Part shown: one piece after another, positions 8,974 through 16,201 of the stretch
Position numbering within the stretch: position 1 is the stretch's first letter
How the letters are laid out: each line of letters opens with the position of its first letter
NCBI GenBank assembly: GCA_964442355.1
Contig: CAYTZS010000125.1
Coordinates: forward strand, 1-16,709
Source: UBA6168 sp964442355
GTDB taxonomy: Bacteria > Bacteroidota > Bacteroidia > Chitinophagales > Saprospiraceae
Length of the DNA stretch: 16,709 nucleotides
Direction: 5' to 3'
Translations under genes and position numbers: made by a program
Notes under the pieces: model-generated
The model's input: only the letters and a program-made list of their open reading frames with translations
Database searches by the model: none
Told to the model about the DNA's origin: nothing

Positions 8974-10599
8974 TCAAACCTCTGCCACCATCTCTATTGC
9001 ATGACACGGGCATTGCTCATAGCACACCGCACAGCCCGTGCATTTGTCGTAGTCGAATTTGTAACGCTTGCCTGGGCCAAGTTTGATGACCGCCTGCTCA
9101 GGGCAGGAACCGTAGCAACCGTCGCACTCGAAGCAGTTGCCACAAGAGAGGCAGCGCTTGGCTTCGTATAGCGCCTCCCGTTCTGTCAAACCATGCAGCA
9201 CTTCATCGAAATTGGTGATGCGGGCTTCGGTGGCAAGCTCCATTTGTTGGCGCTGTGGCGCTTGGGTTTGGAACCAGAGGTGCAGTTTTTCATGACCAAC
9301 GACGGGATGTTTGGCCGCTTTTTGGAAGTCAATGCCCTTGAGCCAAGCGTCAATGTTTCGAGCAGCTTTTTTTCCATGCCCGATGGCGTGGGTGACGGTG
9401 CGGGTAGTGGGCACCATGTCGCCGCCAGCGAAGAGGCCGGGGTAACCCGTCATCATGTTCGGAGCGACTTGCACTGTGCCGTCGCTGTCAAACTCAATGC
9501 CCGGCACGTTTTTCAGGAAGCCCGTGTCGGTGTCTTGGCCGAGGGCGAGGATGAGCGCATCGGCCTCCAGCGTCTCGAATTGGCCGGTGGGCACGGCCTT
9601 GCCGCTTTCGTCCACTTTCATCACCTCGACGGTGAAGGTGGTGTTGTCTATCATTTTAATGGTGCGCAGCCAGTTGATTTTTACGCCCTCTTGCATTGCT
9701 TCGGTGGCCTCGAAATCGTGGGCGGGCATGTGTTTCCTATCCCTTCGGTAAATGATAAGTGGCTCATAACCAAGGCGTTTGGCGGTGCGAGCGGCGTCCA
9801 TGGCCGTGTTGCCGCCGCCGTAGATGGCCACCCGTCGGCCAAGCTTTGGCGGCTCGCCATCCTCCACGCTTTTCAGGAAGGAAATGGCGTCGAGCATCTT
9901 GGCGGCACCGTGGTTGGGTATCTCGGTTTTCTTGGAAATATGGGCACCAATGGCTATGAACACGGCATCGAAGCCGCCCTCAGTTTTTTCTTGCAAAACA
10001 TCCGTGACACGGTGGTTGTAGGTGAAAGCAACACCCATTTCAACGAGCCGTTGAGTCTCGGCCTCAAGTTCTTGCCTTGGCATCCGGTAGGCGGGTATGC
10101 CGAAGTGCATCATGCCGCCCGCCACGGGGCCAGCTTCCCGAACCTCCACTTCGTGCCCCAGCCGCCGCAGGTGGTACGCCGCCGAGAGGCCCGATGGGCC
10201 TGCGCCAACGACTAAGACTTTTTTGCCAGATGGAACTACATTGAACTTTGGTTTCCAGCCGTTTTTCAATGCCTCATCGCCCAAGTACCGCTCGACAGCA
10301 TGGATGCTCACGCTACTGTCGGTGAAGGCCCGGTTGCAGGCATTCTCACAGGTGTGGTAGCACACCCGGCCCATGATGGCGGGGAATGGGTTTTCTTCGA
10401 TGAGCTTTTGCCATGCCTGTTCCCATTTGCCAGCTTGCGCCAGCGCCAACCATGCTTGTATGTTCTCGCCGGCGGGGCAAGTTTCGTTGCAGGGTGGAAG
10501 CATGTCGAGGTACACGGGGCGTTGCTTGCGGGTGGCTCCTGTCCCTTTTGCGTGGATGCCGGGATTAACCGGAGCGGTCATTTCTTTGTGATTGGCCAT
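8974..10599 (-). CDS. NAD(P)H:ferredoxin-type oxidoreductase (GltD-like) with C-terminal 2[4Fe-4S] domain
   Basis: A 541-aa flavoprotein of the glutamate-synthase small subunit/PreT family. The N-terminal Fe-S region has Cys37, Cys41 (CNETCPAGENIQAW) and Cys80, Cys84, Cys88 (CYHTCENAC). FAD binding is shown by VLVVGAGPSGLSAA (about 128-141), and NAD(P)H binding by AIYGGGNTAMDAARTAKRLG followed by RRDRKHMPA. Unlike plain GltD, it carries extra C-terminal cysteine clusters, CLSCGNCFECDGCYGSCP and CTGCAVCYEQCPCHAIEM. No large GltB partner is nearby. Being just upstream of nifJ, it may pass electrons between NAD(P)H and the ferredoxin pool. This is inference; an NADPH-dependent dehydrogenase partner for another protein is possible. 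A 223-nt gap with strong hairpins separates it from nifJ, so the two may be expressed separately. It starts at the ATG at 10597-10599. Confidence 0.9.
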   Translation of the reverse strand: MANHKEMTAPVNPGIHAKGTGATRKQRPVYLDMLPPCNETCPAGENIQAWLALAQAGKWEQAWQKLIEENPFPAIMGRVCYHTCENACNRAFTDSSVSIHAVERYLGDEALKNGWKPKFNVVPSGKKVLVVGAGPSGLSAAYHLRRLGHEVEVREAGPVAGGMMHFGIPAYRMPRQELEAETQRLVEMGVAFTYNHRVTDVLQEKTEGGFDAVFIAIGAHISKKTEIPNHGAAKMLDAISFLKSVEDGEPPKLGRRVAIYGGGNTAMDAARTAKRLGYEPLIIYRRDRKHMPAHDFEATEAMQEGVKINWLRTIKMIDNTTFTVEVMKVDESGKAVPTGQFETLEADALILALGQDTDTGFLKNVPGIEFDSDGTVQVAPNMMTGYPGLFAGGDMVPTTRTVTHAIGHGKKAARNIDAWLKGIDFQKAAKHPVVGHEKLHLWFQTQAPQRQQMELATEARITNFDEVLHGLTEREALYEAKRCLSCGNCFECDGCYGSCPEQAVIKLGPGKRYKFDYDKCTGCAVCYEQCPCHAIEMVAEV

Positions 10600-10609
10600 A
10601 ACATTTTTC

Positions 10610-10637
10610 GCTGGGCGGTAGACGGCAGACGGTGGAC
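10610..10637. repeat. Heptamer repeats (GGYRGAC) in the GltD-like leader
   Basis: GGTAGAC, GGCAGAC and GGTGGAC follow without gaps at 10617-10637, preceded by a degenerate copy GCTGGGC at 10610-10616. They lie about 10 nt before the start codon in the 5' leader of the oxidoreductase gene. Confidence 0.75.
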
Positions 10638-10669
10638 GAACTGCTGAACCTCCGGTTATTAAATTGGGC

Positions 10670-10734
10670 TAAAGGTAGAGGGGTGGGAAAAGGGTGGCTA
10701 ATGACAAAAATCGGGGGAATGCTGATTTTTGTCA
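10670..10734 (-). promoter_or_regulatory. Promoter of the GltD-like gene with two inverted Fnr-like boxes
   Basis: On the minus strand TACCTTTA (10670-10677) matches TAnnTTTG at all but the last base. No -33 TTTG is at the usual distance. Instead a perfect 11-bp inverted repeat (TGACAAAAATC, 10702-10712, with GATTTTTGTCA, 10724-10734) lies upstream. Each arm resembles an Fnr-type site (TGAC-N4-ATC, and TGAT-N4-GTCA). The nearer box is centred at 10707.5, about 41.5 bp from the start site predicted by the -7 element (near 10666), the standard position for activators of the Crp/Fnr family. Confidence 0.55.
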
Positions 10735-10737
10735 GTT

Positions 10738-10835
10738 CAATAATCCGTTGGAGAAATGGATTGAGCGGCATGTAATTCTCAGCGCATCATGGGGCTTTAA
10801 TTGTCAAGCTCGACTAACTTCGCCACCTAAAAAAA
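10738..10835. other. Non-coding remainder of the divergent gap
   Basis: This completes the 236-nt gap (10600-10835) between the divergent oxidoreductase and pentapeptide genes. A weak plus-strand -7-like element TAACTTCG (10815-10822) lies just before the pentapeptide start. No open reading frame or further hairpin stands out. Confidence 0.4.
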
Positions 10836-11414
10836 TTGATTTTGACAAGAAAATACATCGAAGGCCAAGACTTCAAAGGCATTGATTTCACCCAAAACCC
10901 GTTTGAAGTCGCCGAATATGAAGGCTGTAATTTTATCAACTGCAACTTGGCAGGTGCTGACATGTCGGATGTGGTGTTTGTAGAATGCAATTTTGAGGGT
11001 TGTGACCTGAGCAATGCCAAGCTGAAAGGCACGGCTTTCAAAACCGTCAGGTTCAGGGAGTGCAAACTGCTGGGGCTGCATTTTGACGACTGCAATCCCT
11101 TTTTATTAGCGTTAAGCTTCGAAGATTGCGTTTTGAACTTTGCTGTTTTTTATCAGGTGAAACTCAAGAAAACCAACTTCGTGAATTGCAAACTAGAGGA
11201 GGCAGACTTCATGGAAGCTGATTTGACCAATGCTGTTTTCCTGCGCTGCGAGCTGCAAAAAGCCGTGTTCGAGAACACCAATCTGGAAGGAGCTGATTTT
11301 CGGACTGCTTTTAATTTTTCCATTGACCCTACTACCAACCGTGTCCAAAAGGCAAGATTTTCGGGGCAAAATATCGCTGGGCTGCTCCATCGGTTTGGGG
11401 TCAAAATTGAGTGA
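10836..11414 (+). CDS. Pentapeptide-repeat protein
   Basis: A protein of about 192 aa made almost wholly of A(D/N)LXX-type pentapeptide repeats. Examples are CNFINCNLAGADMSDVVFVECNF, then FVNCKLEEADF, ANAVFLRCEL-like units and NTNLEGADF, so a right-handed quadrilateral beta-helix is expected. The C-terminal QNIAGLLHRFGVKIE resembles the capping helix region of Qnr/MfpA-like proteins. Those family members mimic DNA and protect gyrase, but most pentapeptide proteins have no known role. A break near residues 85-100 (CNPFLLALSFEDC) may be a loop between two coils, also a Qnr-like feature. There is no ATG in frame. The start must be TTG, at 10836 or at 10842 (TTG ACA AGA); an in-frame stop at 10815 rules out a longer form. 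It is a monocistronic gene, or possibly co-transcribed with the next genes. Confidence 0.88.
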   Translation: MILTRKYIEGQDFKGIDFTQNPFEVAEYEGCNFINCNLAGADMSDVVFVECNFEGCDLSNAKLKGTAFKTVRFRECKLLGLHFDDCNPFLLALSFEDCVLNFAVFYQVKLKKTNFVNCKLEEADFMEADLTNAVFLRCELQKAVFENTNLEGADFRTAFNFSIDPTTNRVQKARFSGQNIAGLLHRFGVKIE

Positions 11415-11430
11415 AGGTACTTTTTCACTC
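11409..11430 (+). terminator. Weak hairpin at the end of the pentapeptide gene
   Basis: GAGTGAA (11409-11415) can pair with TTCACTC (11424-11430), overlapping the stop codon. The following sequence is T-rich but not a clean T-run, so termination is uncertain. Confidence 0.35.
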
Positions 11431-11444
11431 CATCTTTATGTTTC

Positions 11445-11473
11445 TTTGTATTGTCTCGATGCGCCTAAGTTTT
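11445..11473 (+). promoter_or_regulatory. Candidate promoter of the NfeD-like/flotillin pair
   Basis: TTTG (11445-11448), 17 nt, then TAAGTTTT (11466-11473), a 7-of-8 type match to TAnnTTTG. It leaves a leader of roughly 45 nt before the ATG at 11521. Confidence 0.4.
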
Positions 11474-11520
11474 ATCGAAATTGAGCTAAACTGGCCACAA
11501 ATTCAATTAGATTTGTCGTC

Positions 11521-12087
11521 ATGGAATTACTGGAAAATCTCGACCCGCTTCTCCGCACATTTTGGTACGTCGCCATTCCGACGAGCCTGATATTCATCCT
11601 GCAAACCATCATGACTTTTGCAGGGGCGCACCATTCCGATGGCATGGACGCTGCCTTTGGCACACATTCGGACGGTCACGATGGCGACGGTTTTCATGTC
11701 TTTTCTTTCAAGAACCTCATCAACTTCTTGTTGGGATTCAGTTGGACGGGCATTAGTTTGTATGGTCTGGTAGGCAATGGCATTGGGCTAATCCTGCTTG
11801 CATTGGCAGTGGGGATATTCTTTGTTTGGTTGTTTTTCTTTATCATCAAGCAGTTGCAACGACTGGCTGAGGACAATACTTTTCAACTTGAAGATACCCT
11901 CGGAAATGAGGTGGAGGTTTACCTTAAAATTCCAGCCAAAGGCAATGGCACAGGCAAGGTGCTGGCCAGCGCACGTGGTTCCATGCACGAGCTGGAAGCC
12001 ATGTCCGACAGCGCTGAAATACCGTCCAATGCCAAAGCCCGAGTAGTCGGCGTGGAGGGTAGTATGCTAATCGTAACACCAATCTAA
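11521..12087 (+). CDS. NfeD-like / YqiJ-like membrane protein with C-terminal OB fold
   Basis: A 188-aa protein with one N-terminal membrane helix (about residues 13-34), a His/Asp-rich loop (HHSDGMDAAFGTHSDGHDGDGFH, about 37-60, written here as the region only in part of its length), and two further helices near 65-83 and 87-110. A soluble tail of about 75 residues follows. Its small-residue and beta-strand pattern (LGNEVEVYLKIP...GKVLASARG...ARVVGVEGSMLIVTPI) suits the OB-fold domain of NfeD-type proteins. Such proteins are usually encoded next to flotillins and thought to work with them in membrane microdomains. Here the flotillin ATG is only 9 nt after the stop codon, so translation is probably coupled. 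The His/Asp loop could bind metal, but that is speculation. No peptidase domain is present. Confidence 0.82.
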   Translation: MELLENLDPLLRTFWYVAIPTSLIFILQTIMTFAGAHHSDGMDAAFGTHSDGHDGDGFHVFSFKNLINFLLGFSWTGISLYGLVGNGIGLILLALAVGIFFVWLFFFIIKQLQRLAEDNTFQLEDTLGNEVEVYLKIPAKGNGTGKVLASARGSMHELEAMSDSAEIPSNAKARVVGVEGSMLIVTPI

Positions 12088-12096
12088 TTTATCAAT

Positions 12097-13596
12097 ATGG
12101 GTTCAATTATCATCATCGTTGTAACGGCGTTTGTTGTTTTCATCACCTTCATAGCGCTGATATCGCGCTACAAACGCTGTCCTTCAGACAAAATCCTTGT
12201 GATTTATGGTAAAACGGGTGGCACCTCCGCCAAATGTATCCACGGCGGTGGCGCATTTGTCTGGCCCGTCATCCAGGACTACGCCTACCTCGACCTGAAG
12301 CCGCTTTCCATCGAAGCCAACCTGACCAATGCACTCAGCCGCCAGAACATCCGGGTGGATGTGCCCTGCCGCTTCACCATTGCCATCAGCACCGAGGCGG
12401 ACAGCATGAACACCGCCGCCGAAAGGCTGCTTGGCCTCACGCACGAGGCCATTCAGGAACTGGCAAAGGACATCCTTTTCGGCCAGTTGCGCCTCGTCAT
12501 CGCCACGATGACCATCGAGGAAATCAACAGCGACCGTGACAAGTTCCTCGAAAACATCTCGAAGAACGTGGACAGCGAGCTGAAGAAAATCGGCCTGAAG
12601 CTCATCAACGTGAACGTGACGGACATCAAGGACGAGTCCGGTTACATCGCAGCGCTGGGTAAAGAGGCTGCTGCAAAGGCCATCAACGAAGCTAAAATCT
12701 CCGTTGCTGAGCAAGAAAAAATAGGTGAAACGGGCAAGGCTCTCGCCGACCGGGAAAAGGACACGCAGATTGCGGAGACGCACCGTGACCGGGACGTGAA
12801 GATTGCCATCACACAAAAAGACCGGGAAATCAGCATTGCCGCTGCCGCAAAAGACGAGGCCATCGGTCGGGCGGAGGCCGAGCGGGATACCCGTGTAAAG
12901 ACCTCCGAAGCCAACGCCGTGGCCATCAAGGGCGAGAACGAAGCGAAGATTTCCATCGCCAACTCCGATGCCCTGCGCCGGGAGAAGGAAGCCGAATCGA
13001 ACCGCATCGCCATTACCGCCGAGAAGGTGCAGCAAGCACGGGCGATGGAGGAGGCATACCTTGCGGAGCAAAAAGCGGAGTTGGCCCGTTCGGAGCGGGA
13101 GCGCTCGACGCAGATTGCCAATATCGTCATCCCTGCCGAAATTGCGAAACAACGGGCCATCATCGAAGCCCAGGCTGAGGCCGAGCGTATTCGGGAGAAC
13201 GCAAAGGGCGAGGCCGATGCCATTTTCGCAAAGATGGAAGCCGAGGCAAAGGGCCTTTACGAGATACTGACCAAACAGGCCGAGGGCTACAAGGAAGTGG
13301 TGGCCGCTGCGGGTGGCGACCCGACCAAAGCCTTCCAGTTGTTGCTCATCGAGAAGCTGCCTGAACTTGTGAAAACGCAGGTAGAGGCCGTGAAGAACAT
13401 CAAGATTGACAAAATCACAGTCTGGGACTCCGGCAACGGAGAAAACGGTGGCACCAGCACATCCAATTTCGTCTCCGGTATGATGAAGACCGTGCCGCCA
13501 CTCAACGACCTCTTCAACATGGCTGGCTTGAACCTGCCGACTTATTTGAAAGGGGCGAACGATGCGAAAGTAGAAGGCGGCGAAGCGAAAGAATAA
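12097..13596 (+). CDS. floT: Flotillin family protein (SPFH domain)
   Basis: A 499-aa membrane-microdomain scaffold protein. An N-terminal helix (IIIIVVTAFVVFITFIALI, residues 4-22) anchors it, followed by the SPFH/PHB domain (about 30-200), which starts RCPSDKILVIYGKTGG and includes NIRVDVPCRFTIAI and LKLINVNVTDIKDESGYI. A long Ala/Glu-rich coiled-coil region (about 200-400) is full of heptad-like charged repeats. A C-terminal oligomerisation part contains LLLIEKLPELVKTQVEAVKNIKIDKITVWD. The last 40 residues are low-complexity, Gly/Ser/Glu-rich. Length and layout match the YqiK/FloT group. It pairs with the NfeD-like gene 9 nt upstream and ends 28 nt before a terminator. In known cases such proteins organise lipid domains and membrane protein complexes. 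Confidence 0.93.
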   Translation: MGSIIIIVVTAFVVFITFIALISRYKRCPSDKILVIYGKTGGTSAKCIHGGGAFVWPVIQDYAYLDLKPLSIEANLTNALSRQNIRVDVPCRFTIAISTEADSMNTAAERLLGLTHEAIQELAKDILFGQLRLVIATMTIEEINSDRDKFLENISKNVDSELKKIGLKLINVNVTDIKDESGYIAALGKEAAAKAINEAKISVAEQEKIGETGKALADREKDTQIAETHRDRDVKIAITQKDREISIAAAAKDEAIGRAEAERDTRVKTSEANAVAIKGENEAKISIANSDALRREKEAESNRIAITAEKVQQARAMEEAYLAEQKAELARSERERSTQIANIVIPAEIAKQRAIIEAQAEAERIRENAKGEADAIFAKMEAEAKGLYEILTKQAEGYKEVVAAAGGDPTKAFQLLLIEKLPELVKTQVEAVKNIKIDKITVWDSGNGENGGTSTSNFVSGMMKTVPPLNDLFNMAGLNLPTYLKGANDAKVEGGEAKE

Positions 13597-13624
13597 TCAA
13601 CCAACATCTGGTTTAGATACAGTG

Positions 13625-13662
13625 GCGGCTGCGAGAATACAATCTCCCAGCCGCTTTTATTT
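13625..13662 (+). terminator. Rho-independent terminator after floT
   Basis: GCGGCTG (13625-13631) pairs with CAGCCGC (13648-13654), extended inside by GAGA/TCTC after one C-C mismatch. TTTTATTT follows. The T-run overlaps the stop codon of the convergent aminotransferase gene. Confidence 0.8.
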
Positions 13663-14496
13663 AGGTCTCAATTGTTGATTGAGCGCCTTGACAAGGCCAG
13701 TTGCAAGCTCATTTGAAAACTGCTTGCCGATACTTTCCACTTGCCTGACCCAACGAATGCCTTGGATGGCATTGGTCAGGAAAATTTCGTCCATTTCGGC
13801 TATCAAATCAGTGGTCAATGGCAGTTCTTGCGCTTTGATACCCAGTTGGCTAGCCAAGTCAAGCAGTGTCGCTCGCATCGTGCCTGCAACACAGCCTTCG
13901 CTGGGGGGTGGGGTAAGCAGCTCGCCATTTTTCACCGTAAATATATTGGAGCTGGAACCGCAGGCAAGTCGGCTATTTGTGTTGAGCAAAATGCAATCGT
14001 CCAAGCCGTTTTCCTTTTTGTAAATGGATGCCAGCACATAGGGTAGGGCAGAGCTTGTTTTCAAGTTTTGGAGTGGCTGCAAAGGAAGCTGCACTTGGTG
14101 GAATATGCCGACTTTCAATCCAATTTCATTCAGTTCAAAATTGAATGAGGGCAGTGGGGTTGCTTCTACCAAAAATACTGGCAGGTTGGTTTCAGGGGTG
14201 TAAAGCCCCCCACTACTGCGCCAAACGGTGAGGCGGATGCGCCAGTTACCTTGATTTTGAGTCAGTTTTTCGATTTCGTTTTGGAAAAAAAATGGAGAGA
14301 AAAAATCGGGTATATCCATTTTCAAAAAAGCTAAACCCGCAGAAAGTCGTTGCCAGTGCCGCTCGAAGAAGGGCATTTCTCCATTTATAACCCGGATACT
14401 TTCGAACAACCCATCGCCGTAGCGGAAGGCTCGGGTGCCAGCCGTGAAAATGGGTTGCGAAGCGGGCAATACAGCTCCATTGTAGTTGACAAACAT
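13657..14496 (-). CDS. pabC: Class IV aminotransferase, probably 4-amino-4-deoxychorismate lyase
   Basis: A 279-aa PLP enzyme of fold type IV. Motifs visible are the N-terminal YNGAVLPASQPIFTAGTRAFRYGDGLFESIRV, an RLTVWR segment near residue 88, the PLP-lysine region LKTSSALPYVLAS (Lys about 145), and the phosphate-binding part LACGSSSNIFTVKNGELLTPP...GCVAGTMRATLL. Family members include branched-chain aminotransferases, D-amino acid aminotransferases and PabC, which releases pyruvate from aminodeoxychorismate to make 4-aminobenzoate. I favour PabC because of its length and because folE, another folate-pathway gene, is divergent and only 132 nt away. Substrate cannot be fixed from sequence alone. 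The ATG at 14494-14496 is supported by a good promoter upstream. It converges on floT. Confidence 0.8.
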   Translation of the reverse strand: MFVNYNGAVLPASQPIFTAGTRAFRYGDGLFESIRVINGEMPFFERHWQRLSAGLAFLKMDIPDFFSPFFFQNEIEKLTQNQGNWRIRLTVWRSSGGLYTPETNLPVFLVEATPLPSFNFELNEIGLKVGIFHQVQLPLQPLQNLKTSSALPYVLASIYKKENGLDDCILLNTNSRLACGSSSNIFTVKNGELLTPPPSEGCVAGTMRATLLDLASQLGIKAQELPLTTDLIAEMDEIFLTNAIQGIRWVRQVESIGKQFSNELATGLVKALNQQLRPK

Positions 14497-14518
14497 GGCT
14501 GATTAGTTTTTAGCTGCG

Positions 14519-14548
14519 CAAAGATGGCCTAGCTGACTGGTTAACAAA
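14519..14548 (-). promoter_or_regulatory. Promoter of the class IV aminotransferase gene
   Basis: On the minus strand TTTG (14545-14548), 18 nt, then CATCTTTG (14519-14526), a 7-of-8 match including the TTTG end of TAnnTTTG. Spacing is within the Bacteroidota range. It leaves a leader of about 20 nt. Confidence 0.55.
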
Positions 14549-14598
14549 AATCGTTGGAACAAAAAGCAGGCTCCTCTGTTTTTCTTGTGATTTATGGC

Positions 14599-14606
14599 TA
14601 CCTTTC
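14599..14606 (+). promoter_or_regulatory. Possible -7 element for folE
   Basis: TACCTTTC fits TAnnTTTG except for the last base and lies 22 nt before the ATG at 14629. The -33 region is only T-rich, without TTTG. Confidence 0.3.
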
Positions 14607-14628
14607 TAACTTAATCTGACCAAATCGA

Positions 14629-15243
14629 ATGTATAAAATACAGGAAATGTCCTACATCAAAGAAGAGACCTACAACACTGAAATGACCAGCAAACTAACC
14701 GAAAACTATCGTGGCATCATCGAAGAACTGGGCGAGGACGTCTATCGGGATGGCTTGTTGAAGACCCCAGAACGTGCCGCCAAAGCCATGCAGTTCCTAA
14801 CTTCTGGCTACGCAATGAATGCTGAGGAAATTTTGCGTTCCGCCATGTTCAAGGAGGAATACAGCGAAATGGTGCTGGTCAAAGACATCGAAATCTACTC
14901 CCTCTGCGAGCACCACATGCTGCCATTCTTGGGCAAGGCGCATATTGCCTACATCCCCAACGGCTACATCGTTGGCCTGAGCAAGTTGCCCCGTGTGGTG
15001 GACGTCTTCGCCCGTCGCCTCCAAGTTCAGGAGCGGCTCACGCTCGACATCCTCAACGCTATCCAAAACACCCTCAAGCCGCAGGGTGTGGCGGTCGTCA
15101 TCGAGGCAATGCACATGTGCATGATGATGCGAGGTGTGCAAAAGCAGAACTCCGTGACCACGACTTCTGCCTTCCGTGGCCAGTTTGAAAAACAAGAGAC
15201 AAGGACGGAGTTTTTGAAGCTCATCGGTTCGAAATTGCATTAA
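14629..15243 (+). CDS. folE: GTP cyclohydrolase I
   Basis: This 204-aa enzyme converts GTP to 7,8-dihydroneopterin triphosphate, the first step of folate and pterin synthesis. The zinc ligands are present: Cys93 and His96 in CEHHMLPF, and Cys164 in MHMCMMMRGVQ. Other signatures are GLLKTPERAAKAM, IPNGYIVGLSKLPRVVDVFARRLQVQERLT, and QKQNSVTTTSAFRG near the active site. It functions as a homodecamer in known cases. Three in-frame ATGs compete for the start: 14629, 14647 and 14683. All precede the conserved region, and I give the longest form because a -7-like element lies just upstream; a start at 14647 or 14683 is possible. The stop codon is 71 nt before fabD, whose promoter overlaps the end of this gene. 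Confidence 0.96.
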   Translation: MYKIQEMSYIKEETYNTEMTSKLTENYRGIIEELGEDVYRDGLLKTPERAAKAMQFLTSGYAMNAEEILRSAMFKEEYSEMVLVKDIEIYSLCEHHMLPFLGKAHIAYIPNGYIVGLSKLPRVVDVFARRLQVQERLTLDILNAIQNTLKPQGVAVVIEAMHMCMMMRGVQKQNSVTTTSAFRGQFEKQETRTEFLKLIGSKLH

Positions 15244-15246
15244 TAG

Positions 15247-15279
15247 TTGGAATGTTGGATTGCTTGATTGTTACTTTGC
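15247..15279 (+). promoter_or_regulatory. Candidate fabD promoter
   Basis: TTGG (15247-15250), 21 nt, then TTACTTTG (15271-15278), a near match to TAnnTTTG, followed by CACCGC. It lies just after the folE stop codon and sits between the two arms of the inverted repeat at 15254-15313. Confidence 0.5.
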
Positions 15280-15313
15280 ACCGCAAAACAATTCAACAAT
15301 CAAGCAATTCAAC
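15254..15313. repeat. Inverted repeat flanking the fabD -7 element and ending at its ATG
   Basis: Arms of 19 nt (15254-15272 and 15295-15313) match at 18 of 19 positions; the odd pair G15258/T15309 can wobble in RNA. The 3' arm is built of 8-nt tandem words (CAATTCAA, CAATCAAG, CAATTCAA) from 15290 and ends one base before the start codon. Confidence 0.8.
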
Positions 15314-15314
15314 A

Positions 15315-16193
15315 ATGAAAGCATACATTTTCCCCGGTCAGGGTTCCCAGTTCGAGGGTATGGGCAAGGACATGTACGAGAACAATGGCTACGCCAAAGA
15401 ACTGTTCGAACAGGCCAACGAAGTACTCGGCTACCGTATCACCGACGTGATGTTTGAGGGCGACGCAGAGGCGTTGAAACAGACGAAAATCACGCAGCCA
15501 GCAGTCTTTCTTCACTCAATCATAAGAGCAAAAATGGCAGGCGATGACTTCCAGCCAGGCGCTGTGGCAGGCCACTCGCTCGGCGAGTTTTCGGCATTGG
15601 TGGCAGCTGGCGGTATGTCCTTCGAGGATGGGCTACGACTGGTGCAGCAACGTGCAATGGCCATGCAACGTGCTTGCGAAATGCAAGAAAGCACTATGGC
15701 CGCAGTCCTCGGTCTCGCTGACGAAGTAGTGGAGGAAATTTGCGCCAGTATTCCTGACGTGGTCGTGCCTGCCAACTACAACTGTCCTGGCCAGTTGGTC
15801 ATCTCCGGCTCGGTGCCGGGCGTGGAGGCAGCAGTGGCCAAATGTACCGAGGCAGGTGCCAGCAAGGCCATCGTGTTGCAAGTGGGCGGTGCGTTTCACT
15901 CGCCACTGATGCAACCTGCGAAGGATGAATTGAAAGCGGCGCTTGAAGCTACTAACTTTGCGAAGCCTATCTGCCCGATTTACCAAAACGTAAACGCGAA
16001 GTCTGAGACTGACCCGGATAAGATCCGCCAGAACTTGGTGGACCAATTGACCGCCCCAGTGCGCTGGACCCAGACGATGCAAAACATGATTGCCGATGGC
16101 GTCACTGAGTTTATCGAAGTGGGTGGCACTGGCAAGGTGTTGCGTGGTTTCGTGGCTAGGGTGGACAGGCGTTTCCCGACGGCTACTTTGTAA
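15315..16193 (+). CDS. fabD: Malonyl-CoA:acyl carrier protein transacylase
   Basis: A 292-aa cytoplasmic enzyme that moves malonyl groups from CoA to ACP for fatty acid elongation. Motifs are the oxyanion-hole GQGSQ (residues 8-12), catalytic Ser88 in GHSLGE, QQRAMAMQ with the carboxylate-binding arginine (Arg113), and catalytic His195 in GGAFHSPLM. The sequence ends normally with VTEFIEVGGTGKVLRGFVARV. A longer reading frame starts at 15252. I chose the ATG at 15315 because MKAYIFPGQGSQ is the typical family N-terminus and the upstream stretch is the repeat/promoter. Other fab genes are not in the window, so it stands apart from a fatty-acid cluster here. A terminator-like hairpin follows at 16202-16248. 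Confidence 0.97.
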   Translation: MKAYIFPGQGSQFEGMGKDMYENNGYAKELFEQANEVLGYRITDVMFEGDAEALKQTKITQPAVFLHSIIRAKMAGDDFQPGAVAGHSLGEFSALVAAGGMSFEDGLRLVQQRAMAMQRACEMQESTMAAVLGLADEVVEEICASIPDVVVPANYNCPGQLVISGSVPGVEAAVAKCTEAGASKAIVLQVGGAFHSPLMQPAKDELKAALEATNFAKPICPIYQNVNAKSETDPDKIRQNLVDQLTAPVRWTQTMQNMIADGVTEFIEVGGTGKVLRGFVARVDRRFPTATL

Positions 16194-16201
16194 GTTTTAG
16201 T

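Noticed and set aside
8974..10599. Annotation as glutamate synthase small subunit gltD
   Set aside because: No gltB is nearby, and two additional C-terminal Fe-S clusters plus a nifJ neighbour point to another redox partner.
14541..14552. TAACAAAAATCG between pabC and folE, similar to the Fnr-like core
   Set aside because: The TGA half-site is lost, and the sequence is explained by the TTTG -33 box of the pabC promoter.
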